Notes under the pieces: model-generated
Told to the model about the DNA's origin: nothing
Databases searched by the model: none
The model's input: the letters and a program-made list of their open reading frames with translations, nothing else
NCBI RefSeq assembly: GCF_009801115.1
Contig: NZ_VTOL01000021.1
Span: 1 to 64,000, forward strand
DNA: 64,000 bases
Source: Dyadobacter sp. 3J3
Lineage (GTDB): Bacteria; Bacteroidota; Bacteroidia; Cytophagales; Spirosomataceae
Direction: 5' to 3'
Made by a program: the position numbers and the translations under genes
Shown here: positions 9,538-18,543 of the stretch, piece by piece
How positions within the stretch are numbered: position 1 is the first letter of the stretch
How the letters are laid out: every line of letters starts with the position of its first letter

Positions 9538-10419
9538 TTAATTAGTAAGGAATTTTTCAAGTTCTAAATCGGAAATTGAAGGCGTAGCACCCTGATAAGT
9601 GGCTACCAAAGCACCAACGGCACAAGCATTTTTAAGCGCCAGAGAAACCGGAGAACCGGCCAGAATGTGTTTGAGGAACATGGCCAGAAATGAATCTCCG
9701 CTGCCGATCGTATCCTGAACTTCCACCTGGTATCCGCCCTGGCTTGTAAAACCATCTTGGTCAAGAACCACCGCCCCGTTAGCTCCCAGTGTCAAACAGA
9801 TCATTTGGAGCTCAAATTTGTCAACCAGAAATTTCATCTGTGTCTGCGCATCCGGCAGGATTCCATACCATCCGGCAACGATAGCGAGCTCATGCTCATT
9901 CACTTTTACGATGTCAGCTTTTGATAGTAAATATTCTATCGTCGGACGGTCATAATGCGGAGGTCGAAGGTTCACATCAAATACTTTCAGCGGTGCTAGT
10001 TCCAGTAAATGATATAAAGTGTCCTTCGTCTGCTGATTTCTAACGGCCAGACTGCCGTACAAAAACACATCCGATTTGGCCACCACTTCATCCAGTCGTG
10101 GATCCGGCTGTATATAATCCCAAGCCACAGGCTGGACAATTTTGTAGGCCACTTCCGTTTTATCGGTAAGATTTACTTTGACTATACCTGTCAAATGGGT
10201 TTCTCCGATCTGCACAAACTCGGTAGATAATCCCTTCCGGTTAAGATTTTCTGTCAATTCCACGCCCAGATCGTCAGTACCTACGCGGCTAATGAAAGTT
10301 GGGTTCAGACCAAAGTTTTTTAAATGAATCGCTACATTCATGGGCGCTCCTCCGGGCTGTTTGCCAGATGGAAGCATATCCCATAACATTTCTCCAAAAA
10401 TTACAATAGAAGGTGTCAT
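9538..10419 (-). CDS. PfkB-family fructokinase
   Basis: A 293-residue cytosolic sugar kinase of the ribokinase/PfkB family, close to the family's usual length. It has the N-terminal glycine motif GGAPMNVAIHLKNFG near residue 25 and the C-terminal motif DTIGSGDSFLAMFL, which carries the catalytic aspartate in GSGD. In this operon it should phosphorylate fructose taken in by the MFS gene 15 bases upstream. The family also includes kinases for ribose, KDG and others, so fructose is inferred from GH32, the transporter and the fructose-type sensor next door. Confidence 0.88.
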   Translation of the reverse strand: MTPSIVIFGEMLWDMLPSGKQPGGAPMNVAIHLKNFGLNPTFISRVGTDDLGVELTENLNRKGLSTEFVQIGETHLTGIVKVNLTDKTEVAYKIVQPVAWDYIQPDPRLDEVVAKSDVFLYGSLAVRNQQTKDTLYHLLELAPLKVFDVNLRPPHYDRPTIEYLLSKADIVKVNEHELAIVAGWYGILPDAQTQMKFLVDKFELQMICLTLGANGAVVLDQDGFTSQGGYQVEVQDTIGSGDSFLAMFLKHILAGSPVSLALKNACAVGALVATYQGATPSISDLELEKFLTN

Positions 10420-10433
10420 ATCAACGGGTTGGA

Positions 10434-11756
10434 TTAGTGTAAAACCATTGTTTTTTCAAGTCGCTCCAAAGAGGTCCCTTTTGTTTCCGGCATTACGCGC
10501 CATACGAAAATCAGCTGCAAAACCATCATCACTGCGAAGAACGAGAAAGTGATACCGCCGCCTAAAAATTCTGAGATGATGGGAAAGGAGAAGGCAACGA
10601 CGGCAGCCATAAACCAGTGCGTAAAACTTCCGAGCGCCTGGCCGTTGGCGCGTACTTCATTCGGGAAAATTTCCGAGATAAACACCCAGATGACAGCGCC
10701 TTGGGAAAATGCAAAGAAGGCGATGTATACAAAAAGGAAAATAGGTACACCTGAAAAATCCTGAATAAAAAAGGCTCTTGCCACAAGGCTCAATGTCACG
10801 ATAAGTCCCACCGAACCGATCAACATTAGCGTGCGTCTTCCAAACTTATCTATAAAATTGATTGCCAGTAATGTAAATGCAAAGTTGACCAAACCTATAC
10901 CCGCGGAAGAAAGAAACGCTGATTTTGTCCCAAGTCCGGTCATTTCAAAAATCCGGGGACTATAATAAATAATCGCGTTAATGCCTGATACCTGATTGAA
11001 GATTGCGAACATGACCGCCAGTCCAACGGGTGATTTGTATTTGGCTGAGAACAATTTTGCTTTGGGCTGGCTTTTGGTATCCGCCGTACTTTTTAAAATG
11101 TCAGAAAGCGTCTCTTCGCTGGTTCCCGGGTCGATTAGTTGCAGTATTTGGCGTGCTTCATCCAGTTTGCCTTTTTTCATGACCAGCCAGCGTGGACTTT
11201 CCGGTACATAAAGTATAGCCAAAAGGAAAATCAAGGAAGGAACTGCCTGTATACCCAGCATCCACCGCCAGGCATCTTCTCCGAGATCCTGCATGAAATA
11301 ATTTGAAAAATAGGCGATAAGAATACCGAAGACTACATTGAACTGAAATAGTCCCACCATTTTTCCACGTGAACGTGCGGGTGATATTTCGGATATATAT
11401 AAGGGAGCAGCCACAGAGGAAGCGCCAACACCAAGACCGCCCATAAACCTGAACAACAAAAACAGATACCAGTCATTGGACAAGGCTGATCCAAGAGACG
11501 ATACCAGGTATAGTACGGCAATCCAGAATAATGTTTTTTTCCTTCCAAGCCTATCTGCCGGAATGCCGCCCAGCATTGCCCCGATGACTGTACCGATCAA
11601 GGCGATTGATACTGTGAAGCCGTGTTCAACGGCTGTGAGCTTCCATAGGATCTGGATTGCTTTTTCTGCTCCTGAGATCACGGCCGTGTCAAATCCAAAG
11701 AGAAAGCCTCCCAGCGCCACAACGATTGACCAAACCAATACTTTGCTATTTTTCAT
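10434..11756 (-). CDS. MFS sugar porter (probable fructose importer)
   Basis: A 440-residue inner-membrane protein with about 12 hydrophobic segments. Sugar-porter signatures are present: GFLFGFDTAVISG in the first helix, DRLGRKK after the second, PESPRWLV in the middle loop, DKFGRR, and PETKG near the C terminus. The ATG at 11756 is chosen; the longer frame begins with TTG. It is the first gene of the minus-strand fructan operon and would carry the released monosaccharide into the cytoplasm. The related B. thetaiotaomicron fructan locus also contains an inner-membrane monosaccharide importer and a fructokinase. Confidence 0.88.
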   Translation of the reverse strand: MKNSKVLVWSIVVALGGFLFGFDTAVISGAEKAIQILWKLTAVEHGFTVSIALIGTVIGAMLGGIPADRLGRKKTLFWIAVLYLVSSLGSALSNDWYLFLLFRFMGGLGVGASSVAAPLYISEISPARSRGKMVGLFQFNVVFGILIAYFSNYFMQDLGEDAWRWMLGIQAVPSLIFLLAILYVPESPRWLVMKKGKLDEARQILQLIDPGTSEETLSDILKSTADTKSQPKAKLFSAKYKSPVGLAVMFAIFNQVSGINAIIYYSPRIFEMTGLGTKSAFLSSAGIGLVNFAFTLLAINFIDKFGRRTLMLIGSVGLIVTLSLVARAFFIQDFSGVPIFLFVYIAFFAFSQGAVIWVFISEIFPNEVRANGQALGSFTHWFMAAVVAFSFPIISEFLGGGITFSFFAVMMVLQLIFVWRVMPETKGTSLERLEKTMVLH

Positions 11757-11837
11757 TCCTAGTTCTGATTTTTTTATCAAAACTACGCTCCGAAGATGCT
11801 ATGAATAACTAAATAATATCTCAAAAAAGTTAAACTT

Positions 11838-11988
11838 TGATACTAGGTCAACTTTAAGCTCTATATGGATCAAAATCAGCATTTTATAACATATTCAAGG
11901 AAAAATTGCAGCACTGTTATTTCAATTTTGATACACCCGATTTCAAAAATGATACATTTGATGATGTTACATTTTTAAAAATGGTACA
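11838..11988. promoter_or_regulatory. Cluster of TGNTACA-type elements between sensor gene and fructan operon
   Basis: The 266-base gap between the hybrid sensor and the transporter holds TGATACT at 11838, TGATACA at 11929 and 11950 (21 bases apart, two helical turns), TGTTACA at 11965 and TGGTACA at 11982. The last two sit at the ends of an imperfect 24-base palindrome. Repeated short elements upstream of the operon are what an AraC-type output domain would bind. The motifs are seen; binding is inference. No clear TTTG / TANNTTTG promoter was found. Confidence 0.4.
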
Positions 11989-12022
11989 ATGCAGAGAATT
12001 GATGAAACAAAACTTGAACAAA

Positions 12023-14758
12023 TCAGGCGTTTTTATATTCCAAGGGTGTTTGGCTATACCTGGCTTTAAAGGCCGTTGAGAAATAAGTAGGTGACGAGAA
12101 GCCAACGCTGTATGCAATATCGGCAACGGTAAGATCATTTCGTCTCAGTAAGAAACGCGCCTTGTTCAGACGTATTTGCTGGATGTATTCATTTACACTG
12201 AAACCCAGAAGCGCCTTTACTTTTCTATAAAGCTGCACGCGTGACATCCCCATGTCCCTGGCAATATCCTCGACGTTCAAATCAGAATTCCCGTAGCGTT
12301 CTTCGATATAGGCTGTGAATTCTGTGACAAATTTCTTGTCCAGTTTATTGGGATTGTTGGTCGATGTTGTCTCGATCGGTAGTTCGCTGGTGTAGTGTTC
12401 GCGGAGTATCGAGCGGTTGCGGAGCAGCGTCTTTATAGTTTCTTTAACAAATTTCAAATTGAATGGTTTTGTAATGTAAGCATCTACACCGGTCTGAATC
12501 CCTTCAATTTGTTGTTCGGTTGTATTTTTAGCAGTCAGTAAAATGATCGGAATGTGGGAAGTTCGGAAGTCCGATTTCAGAACGGACGCAACATGTAATC
12601 CATCTTTTCCGGGTAACATGATATCACAAACAATCAGGTCAGGGATTTGCTCAAAGGCTAGTTTCAATCCTTCTTCTCCGTTGCTTGCTTTAACAATCAG
12701 ATAATTATCCTGAAGTTTTTGCTCCACCAGACGGATCAGATCATCGTTGTCTTCAATAAGTAGTATTGTCTGATCATGATGAATGGCTGATCTTAAATCA
12801 GGTATATCGGTTATCTTTTCTTCCGGAATTTCCATACTTCTGACCAGGGATATTTCATCGGTCGGCTCGTTCCATATTTCATTTTCTTCAAAATGATCCT
12901 TTCCAAGAGGAAGTTCTATGGTAAATTTAGTCTCCTTTTCGTGCTCACTCTCTACTGAAATTGTTCCGTGATGCAGATTGATCAGTTCTTTGGAAAGGGC
13001 CAATCCTAAGCCCGTACCCAGCGTTTTATAACTTCCCTCTCCCTGATAAAAAATTTCGAAAGCATGCTGAACTTCTGATGCGGTCATGCCGTGACCATTA
13101 TCTTCAATCGTAATTTTGACGCTGTAATCGGTAACAGATTTTACGTAAATGTATATACGTCCTTTGTCGCGGGTAAACTTAAAGGCATTGGAAAGCAGGT
13201 TGAATATCACTTTATCAAGCATGTTGCTATCAAACCAAACGGTAATATGCGGTTGGGAAGTGATCATACGAAAATCAATTTTTCTTTTTACGGCCATTTT
13301 TTCAAAAGAAGCCATAATATCTTTCAAAAACCCGACAATATTTTGCTCGCTGGCCCGGATCATCATTTTATGCCCTTCGATCTTTCGAAAATCCATGAGC
13401 TGATTGACCAGACGAAGGAGCCGGAATGTGTTTTTTTTGATCAGATTCAGTTCCTGTTTTATGAGCGAATCTTTAATTTTTCCATTGTCCAGCAGATCCT
13501 CAACCGGTGCTAAAATCAATGTCAGCGGAGTCCGGAACTCGTGCGAAATGTTTGTGAAAAATTTCAGTTTAGCCTCATGTTCAACGGTCGCTTTGTCGGC
13601 CATTTTTGAAATCTGATCTTTTTGATCCGAAATTTCATGGTTTTGTTTTTCAAGTCTTTTATTGATTTTTCTATTTTCCCTCAGCGAATAAAACGATAAA
13701 GCCCCGAAGAGTAAAGCCAGCGCAAGTGTGATGGAGATCGCATAAATGATGATGGATTGATTTTCGGAAATAGCTCGTTGTTCTTCGATTTTATGCTGTC
13801 TTCTTTCAATATCTTCCTGCTGGGAGATTACTTTCTGGTTTTGAAGCTTCATAATTCTCACGTTCGAAGAATCGATAAGCGTACTTTGCAAACGGTTTTC
13901 CCGCTTGAATGGTTGTTTTTCCAGAATATTAATAGCGGTTCGAATTGATTCTTCTCCTCCTGTCGGATAAATTATGGTCGCGTTCAGAATATCCCGGTCA
14001 ACCAGATCAATGCCTTCATTGATACCGTTTAAACCGTCAACTCCGATTATTTTAATTCGTTTTTCAAGACCCAGTTTTTTGCAAATTTCAAAAGCCCGGA
14101 TTGCGCGCCGATCATTTTGACAGTAAATAAAATCAATCAGACGATCACTTTTTAGCAGCGTGGTCAGGTCATTTTCAAACGAATATTTATCCCAGTCACC
14201 GTCCAGTTTAGCAACCAGATGAATTCCCGGGAAACTGCTGATACTTTCGACAAATCCTTTATGACGGTCAATATCCGCTGATGATCCGGGTAGCTCGCTT
14301 ATTTCAACAACATTACCTTTGCCTTTGAGGACGGTATTTGCATAAATCCCTGCGGTGCGTCCCACTTCGATGTTTTCCGCACCCACATAAGCTGTGTATT
14401 GATCGGACATCGTGCGCCGGTCAACAATTATAACCGGAATACCTTTTTGGTATGCTTTTTCAACAATGGGTGTAATCCTTTTGGCTTCATTGGGTGAGAC
14501 AATCAGCAGATCTACTTTTTGATCGACCAATTGCTGTATCTGATCAATTTGTTTCAAGCTTTGTCCGTCTGCATCTTTCATCACAAAGTTAATTTCAGGA
14601 TGAAAGGACAATTCCCGCTGCATATTTTCCAACATAGTTTTGCGCCAGTTGTCAGACCCGGTACATTGGGAAAAACCGATGGTGAACTGCCTGGTCTTGT
14701 CATCAGAACAGCCCAGAGCAATAAGCAAAATAATCAGGATTAACGCAGCAGACTTCAA
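12023..14758 (-). CDS. Hybrid two-component sensor-regulator (fructose-type HTCS)
   Basis: A 911-residue single-protein sensor. A periplasmic sugar-binding domain of the ribose/LacI type spans about 25-310 and a membrane helix about 333-355. A histidine kinase follows (H-box SHEFRTPLTLIL near 405; ATP-site DNGHGMT and GTGLGLALSKEL), then a receiver (LLIEDNDD and VCDIMLPGKDG, about 675-790) and a C-terminal AraC helix-turn-helix. The architecture matches BT1754, which binds fructose and drives the B. thetaiotaomicron fructan locus. It should activate the adjacent operon. The start is a TTG after a run of A residues; no closer ATG would keep the signal sequence. That sequence ends LIALGC, a lipobox, which is unusual for a membrane kinase. 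Confidence 0.93.
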   Translation of the reverse strand: MKSAALILIILLIALGCSDDKTRQFTIGFSQCTGSDNWRKTMLENMQRELSFHPEINFVMKDADGQSLKQIDQIQQLVDQKVDLLIVSPNEAKRITPIVEKAYQKGIPVIIVDRRTMSDQYTAYVGAENIEVGRTAGIYANTVLKGKGNVVEISELPGSSADIDRHKGFVESISSFPGIHLVAKLDGDWDKYSFENDLTTLLKSDRLIDFIYCQNDRRAIRAFEICKKLGLEKRIKIIGVDGLNGINEGIDLVDRDILNATIIYPTGGEESIRTAINILEKQPFKRENRLQSTLIDSSNVRIMKLQNQKVISQQEDIERRQHKIEEQRAISENQSIIIYAISITLALALLFGALSFYSLRENRKINKRLEKQNHEISDQKDQISKMADKATVEHEAKLKFFTNISHEFRTPLTLILAPVEDLLDNGKIKDSLIKQELNLIKKNTFRLLRLVNQLMDFRKIEGHKMMIRASEQNIVGFLKDIMASFEKMAVKRKIDFRMITSQPHITVWFDSNMLDKVIFNLLSNAFKFTRDKGRIYIYVKSVTDYSVKITIEDNGHGMTASEVQHAFEIFYQGEGSYKTLGTGLGLALSKELINLHHGTISVESEHEKETKFTIELPLGKDHFEENEIWNEPTDEISLVRSMEIPEEKITDIPDLRSAIHHDQTILLIEDNDDLIRLVEQKLQDNYLIVKASNGEEGLKLAFEQIPDLIVCDIMLPGKDGLHVASVLKSDFRTSHIPIILLTAKNTTEQQIEGIQTGVDAYITKPFNLKFVKETIKTLLRNRSILREHYTSELPIETTSTNNPNKLDKKFVTEFTAYIEERYGNSDLNVEDIARDMGMSRVQLYRKVKALLGFSVNEYIQQIRLNKARFLLRRNDLTVADIAYSVGFSSPTYFSTAFKARYSQTPLEYKNA

Positions 14759-15000
14759 TTTTTTATTGTATTTGTTCTAGTGTAGGAAGGGTTAAAAGTA
14801 TTACATTTTATTGGTCCAATCAAATTTTTTCTGCCATGCTTGTCCTGCATCCTCACGGGCAGACGGAATGACCACAGCCAGTGAAGTTTATAAAATCAGA
14901 AATCAATTTTATCCATTTTCCGGATTTGAATCAAGTATAATGATCTGATGGTTAGAATGTAGCATTTATTAGACGGGCACTATGTCATCAGTTACTGTTC

Positions 15001-15609
15001 TTATAACTGCTCTGTTCCTTTTGATGAATTCCACATATTCAGGTCGTTTTCGTTATCAATGTCTGTAAGTGTTTTAAGCAAACAATAAGTTAAATGATGC
15101 TGCCTGCATTTTTGAAGAGTTAGTTCAAGAACCTGCTCAGTACTCCACGGGATATCTTCAAAAAGAAAGGGTTGAAAATGTTTCATGCCCAGCAGATAAT
15201 AGCCTCCGTCCATTGCCGGACCTATCACAACCTCATTTTCATCGAGCGCTTTCATAGCTTCTGAGATTATTGAGGCATCAAGTCCAGGGCAATCGGTTCC
15301 TATAATGACGATTTTTTGCTCGGACGTTTCAAATACTTCTTTAAAGGCATTGGACATTCGTTCCCCCAAATGCTCCCCATTTTGCAAACGGATGTTAAAC
15401 GGATGTTCGATTACCGGTAAATCGCTATCCAAAGTATCAGAGAAGTAAAGGAACGTAGTATTAGCTGATTCGTTTATCTGCCTAAGGGTGTGGGTTACCA
15501 GCCTGCCATAAATTTCAAGTGCTTTATGATCGCCTATTGTTGCCGCCAAACGAGTCTTAACCCGGCCAAGTGTCAAATTTTTCAAAAAAACAATAACTGA
15601 TTTTTTCAT
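15001..15609 (-). CDS. DUF2064/TIGR04282-type glycosyltransferase of arsenosugar clusters
   Basis: A 202-residue soluble protein with a GT-A nucleotidyl/glycosyl transferase fold: KNLTLGRVKTRLAATIGD at the start, IIGTDCPGLD in the middle and GPAMDGGYYLLGMK, which is typical of the family. The ATG at 15609 is chosen; the longer frame runs back into the ArsS gene from a non-conserved start. It lies 10 bases after the ArsS stop. Family members sit next to ArsS in many genomes and are thought to add or activate a sugar on the arsenic compound; the exact reaction is not established. Confidence 0.85.
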   Translation of the reverse strand: MKKSVIVFLKNLTLGRVKTRLAATIGDHKALEIYGRLVTHTLRQINESANTTFLYFSDTLDSDLPVIEHPFNIRLQNGEHLGERMSNAFKEVFETSEQKIVIIGTDCPGLDASIISEAMKALDENEVVIGPAMDGGYYLLGMKHFQPFLFEDIPWSTEQVLELTLQKCRQHHLTYCLLKTLTDIDNENDLNMWNSSKGTEQL

Positions 15610-15619
15610 AAATAAAATG

Positions 15620-16666
15620 CTAGATTGTATTACCGCCACAGCTCGAACCTGCGCCTGCGGTACAGCCATAGCAATGCTGGCCAGTTAAAATCTCACGTTT
15701 ATCGACCAGCTCCTGGTTGTACAGGCTGATATGGTTATAAGCAGGGTCGAATTTCATGTCCAGCATTTGATTAAAATCGCAGTCATATAACAAACCATCC
15801 CAGCCAACCGAAACCATAGACCTGCACATGACCCCGTTTGCAGCGGTGGGATTGAAAGCGTTGACAAGCTTTTCCATATAGCCGTCATAGTTGCCTGAGC
15901 TGATCAGATAATCCAGGTAGCGGCTAACAGGAATGTTGGTTATTGCAAACAGCTCATTGAATACAATTCCAAACTCATCGTAAAGTACTTTCTTGAACTG
16001 GCGCTCCAGGCCTTTCTGGGGCGCAGGCATAAATGCACCGTTTGGATTATATACCAGATTAAGGATTAGTCGGCTTCCATCAGCGCCGTAACCCTGGGCG
16101 TTCAGCATTTTCAATGCTTTTACAGAATCTTCAAAAACCCCTTTCCCGCGCTGCCGGTCAGTTTTGTCTGCATTGTAGAAAGGTAGCGAACTAACCACTT
16201 CAACCTTGTGGGTTTTAAAGAAAACAGGCAGATCATTGTATTTCGGATTGGCTACGATAATGGTCAGATTACAGCGCACAATAACATGTTTGTCCAATGC
16301 AGTCAGCTGTTCTACAAACCAGCGGAAATCCGGATTCATTTCTGGCGCTCCGCCTGTCAGATCAACTGTGGTGATTTGCGAATTTACAAGTGCATCCAGA
16401 CACTGCTGCATGGTATGCCTGGTCATGATCTCTTTACGGTCAGGACCAGCATCCACGTGGCAATGTTTGCAAACCTGATTACACATTTTACCTACATTGA
16501 TCTGCATCGTGGTGGTGCCTGTGGGTTTCAATGGAAACAAGGATGCAGCCTCAAGCTTTTGCTCAAAAAGAGGCAGATGTAAATTGTCAAAAACCTGGTC
16601 ATGCAAGGTTTTAATCTGTATTGCTGAATCCGCTAAAAGATTTCCACTTGCTTTGAGTGATTTCAT
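15620..16666 (-). CDS. arsS: Radical SAM protein of arsenosugar biosynthesis, ArsS-type
   Basis: A 348-residue radical SAM enzyme. The iron-sulfur cluster motif CNQVCKHCH (CxxxCxxC) lies near residue 75, followed by DLTGGAPEMNPDFRWF, the GGxPE-type SAM-binding segment. The C-terminal DUF3641-like part ends with HCYGCTAGAGSSCGG, probably a second metal site. ArsS links dimethylated arsenic to the 5'-deoxyadenosyl group of SAM, giving the precursor of arsenosugars. The ATG at 16666 is chosen over a start 33 bases upstream that lacks conservation. No ArsM methyltransferase is in the window, so the arsenic substrate must be made by a gene elsewhere. Confidence 0.9.
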   Translation of the reverse strand: MKSLKASGNLLADSAIQIKTLHDQVFDNLHLPLFEQKLEAASLFPLKPTGTTTMQINVGKMCNQVCKHCHVDAGPDRKEIMTRHTMQQCLDALVNSQITTVDLTGGAPEMNPDFRWFVEQLTALDKHVIVRCNLTIIVANPKYNDLPVFFKTHKVEVVSSLPFYNADKTDRQRGKGVFEDSVKALKMLNAQGYGADGSRLILNLVYNPNGAFMPAPQKGLERQFKKVLYDEFGIVFNELFAITNIPVSRYLDYLISSGNYDGYMEKLVNAFNPTAANGVMCRSMVSVGWDGLLYDCDFNQMLDMKFDPAYNHISLYNQELVDKREILTGQHCYGCTAGAGSSCGGNTI

Positions 16667-16699
16667 TCTTTGCTTTAGATAAAAGTACGACAAGAACAT

Positions 16700-17032
16700 T
16701 TACATTGAAAGATCCTTTGCTTTGTTCATCATCTGCACACCGTGCACCAAAGTTGCACCACCACGAATGGCAGCAGCCACGTGTACGGCTTCCATCATTT
16801 CAGCTTCCGAGCATCCTTTTTCCAAGGTATCGGTAGTATAAGCGTCAATACAATATGGACACTGGACTGTATGGGAAACGGCCAGGGCGATCAGTGATTT
16901 TTCCCGGGCGGTCAGGGCACCTTCGGCAAATACTGAGCCATAATAGGAGAAAAACTTATCGGCAAGTTCTTTCTGGAATTCTCCAATTGCACCAAATTTT
17001 TTCAGGTCTTCCGGATTGTAGTAGGTGTTCAT
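16700..17032 (-). CDS. AhpD/carboxymuconolactone-decarboxylase-like protein linked to ArsS
   Basis: A 110-residue protein with the AhpD-like redox motif CPYCIDAYT (CxxC) near residue 50 and the helix AVHVAAAIRGGATLVHG. Its size and sequence fit the peroxidase-like family found beside arsenosugar radical SAM genes. It lies 33 bases upstream of ArsS on the same strand. It probably handles a redox step or protects the pathway from peroxide. The actual substrate is unknown. Confidence 0.85.
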   Translation of the reverse strand: MNTYYNPEDLKKFGAIGEFQKELADKFFSYYGSVFAEGALTAREKSLIALAVSHTVQCPYCIDAYTTDTLEKGCSEAEMMEAVHVAAAIRGGATLVHGVQMMNKAKDLSM

Positions 17033-17099
17033 TTTTTTTCAGAATTTAGGTTTTAATTATATACGAGATTCGGAATTATATAGATTGAACATTTAGATA

Positions 17100-17792
17100 T
17101 TACCTGTAATCCAGCATGGCTTTGTATTTTAAAGCAATTTTTGAAGGATCTTTTTTCATATAAAACATCGTAAATGCGGTCAGATTGGCAAGTTGCACGC
17201 GGAGCCAGCTATTGGTATCATATTTTCTTGCTGATACAATGACGTCTTTTGGAATAATTTTAAACCGTGCAATTTTCCAGATCCGGATGATGATATCATA
17301 ATCCTCCATGATGGAATAATACTCATCGAAACCATGAAGCTGATCAAATAATGTTCGCGTAACAAAAAGCGTCTGGTCACCTCCACGGCACATCAGTCTG
17401 TTGAAACGGGTAAAATAGCTGTTGATTTTAAGCATATTTCGATCGGAATCAAAACGGAATCGGTAACAGCCTGCATCAAAACCACCTGATACTGCGCTTT
17501 CAATATCTTTAAAATAATCCGGATGGATGCCAACATCCGCATGAACAAAATACAATACGTCACCCCTGGCAAACCGGGCCGCGTAATTCATCTGAGCGGC
17601 TCTGCCCGGCCAGGGCGATTTTATTACGATGGCGCCAGCCTGAGCGGCTTTTTGCAAGGTATCATCTTTACTTCCCCCATCCGATACAATAACTTCAATT
17701 TGCTTACCGAGAGCAAGTTTAAATAAATCGCTGACAAGACCTGCAATGTTCGCAGACTCGTTATAGGTGGGAATAATAATACTGAGCTTCAT
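17100..17792 (-). CDS. Family 2 glycosyltransferase of arsenosugar clusters (TIGR04283-like)
   Basis: A 230-residue GT2 enzyme. It begins MKLSIIIPTYNESANI, then has EVIVSDGGSKDDT and YFVHADVGI (the DxD-like metal site) and GGDQTLFVTRTLF. No membrane segment is clear. It is the first gene of the minus-strand set that continues with the AhpD-like gene, ArsS and the DUF2064 protein. Members of this small GT2 family recur next to ArsS, suggesting sugar transfer onto arsenic-ribose, but this has not been shown for the gene. Confidence 0.85.
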   Translation of the reverse strand: MKLSIIIPTYNESANIAGLVSDLFKLALGKQIEVIVSDGGSKDDTLQKAAQAGAIVIKSPWPGRAAQMNYAARFARGDVLYFVHADVGIHPDYFKDIESAVSGGFDAGCYRFRFDSDRNMLKINSYFTRFNRLMCRGGDQTLFVTRTLFDQLHGFDEYYSIMEDYDIIIRIWKIARFKIIPKDVIVSARKYDTNSWLRVQLANLTAFTMFYMKKDPSKIALKYKAMLDYR

Positions 17793-17920
17793 AAGAATAT
17801 GGGCATGATTACATCAGCTTATTGGACTGGGTTTAAAAGACATCCGATCTAAACCATTTTGTTATGCGTAAGTACGAATATATTGATCAAAAGTAAAAAA
17901 CTGTTTTTCAATTGATTCAT

Positions 17921-18523
17921 ATGAAAGTCATAATCGCTATACTGTCGCTTTGCTGCATCCCCAGTTTTGGCCGTTGTCAGCCCAGCCCGGATACACTTAA
18001 TTACATGATTGAAGTTGCATCTTTTAAAGTTGGGACAATGATGGCAACTAGGCTGCACCTTGGAAATGGAAAGACAAAGTATACATTAATCAGTAATGTG
18101 AAAGTCAATCTATTACTATACCATTTAAAGCTATTTTATAAGGTTGAAAGTAATTATATGAACAATAAACTGATCACTGCATTTGTAAATACCAAAAGCA
18201 ATAAAGGAAATTTTTATACGCAGGTGATTGAAGTGAATGGTCGTTATTTTATCAAAGCGCACCAGTACAGTCACCATCTTGAAACTATTGAAACAGACCC
18301 AATTCTATACTCAGTAGCCAAAGCGTTTTTTGAACGGCCCCGGCAGGGTAAAGTGTTTGGAGAATATCTGGGTGATTATCTTCTTGTAGACAAGGTTTCA
18401 GAAGATGTTTATATCTTTAAACGCAAAGATCAGGTTGACGAATACACGTATAGTCATGACATCGTAAAAAGCATTGTTAAGAAGAACAGATTTATTGATT
18501 TTAAAGTCCGGCTGATCAAATAG
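17921..18523 (+). CDS. Exported DUF6134-like protein
   Basis: A 200-residue protein with a signal peptide (MKVIIAILSLCC to GRCQ). The ATG at 17921 is chosen over a TTG nine bases upstream. The mature part alternates beta-like segments such as VGTMMATRLHLG, KYTLISNVKVNLLL and YFIKAHQYSHH, resembling DUF6134/DUF3108-type periplasmic proteins of unknown function. It starts 128 bases from, and divergent to, the arsenosugar operon, and heads a plus-strand set with DUF547 and a sugar kinase. The family name is a tentative match; no catalytic motif is seen. Confidence 0.6.
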   Translation: MKVIIAILSLCCIPSFGRCQPSPDTLNYMIEVASFKVGTMMATRLHLGNGKTKYTLISNVKVNLLLYHLKLFYKVESNYMNNKLITAFVNTKSNKGNFYTQVIEVNGRYFIKAHQYSHHLETIETDPILYSVAKAFFERPRQGKVFGEYLGDYLLVDKVSEDVYIFKRKDQVDEYTYSHDIVKSIVKKNRFIDFKVRLIK

Positions 18524-18543
18524 CTCGTCAGTGTAACAGATAT

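Noticed and set aside
13091-13513. Plus-strand frame of 140 codons opposite the hybrid sensor
   Set aside because: Antisense to kinase domains; an expected shadow in a long gene.
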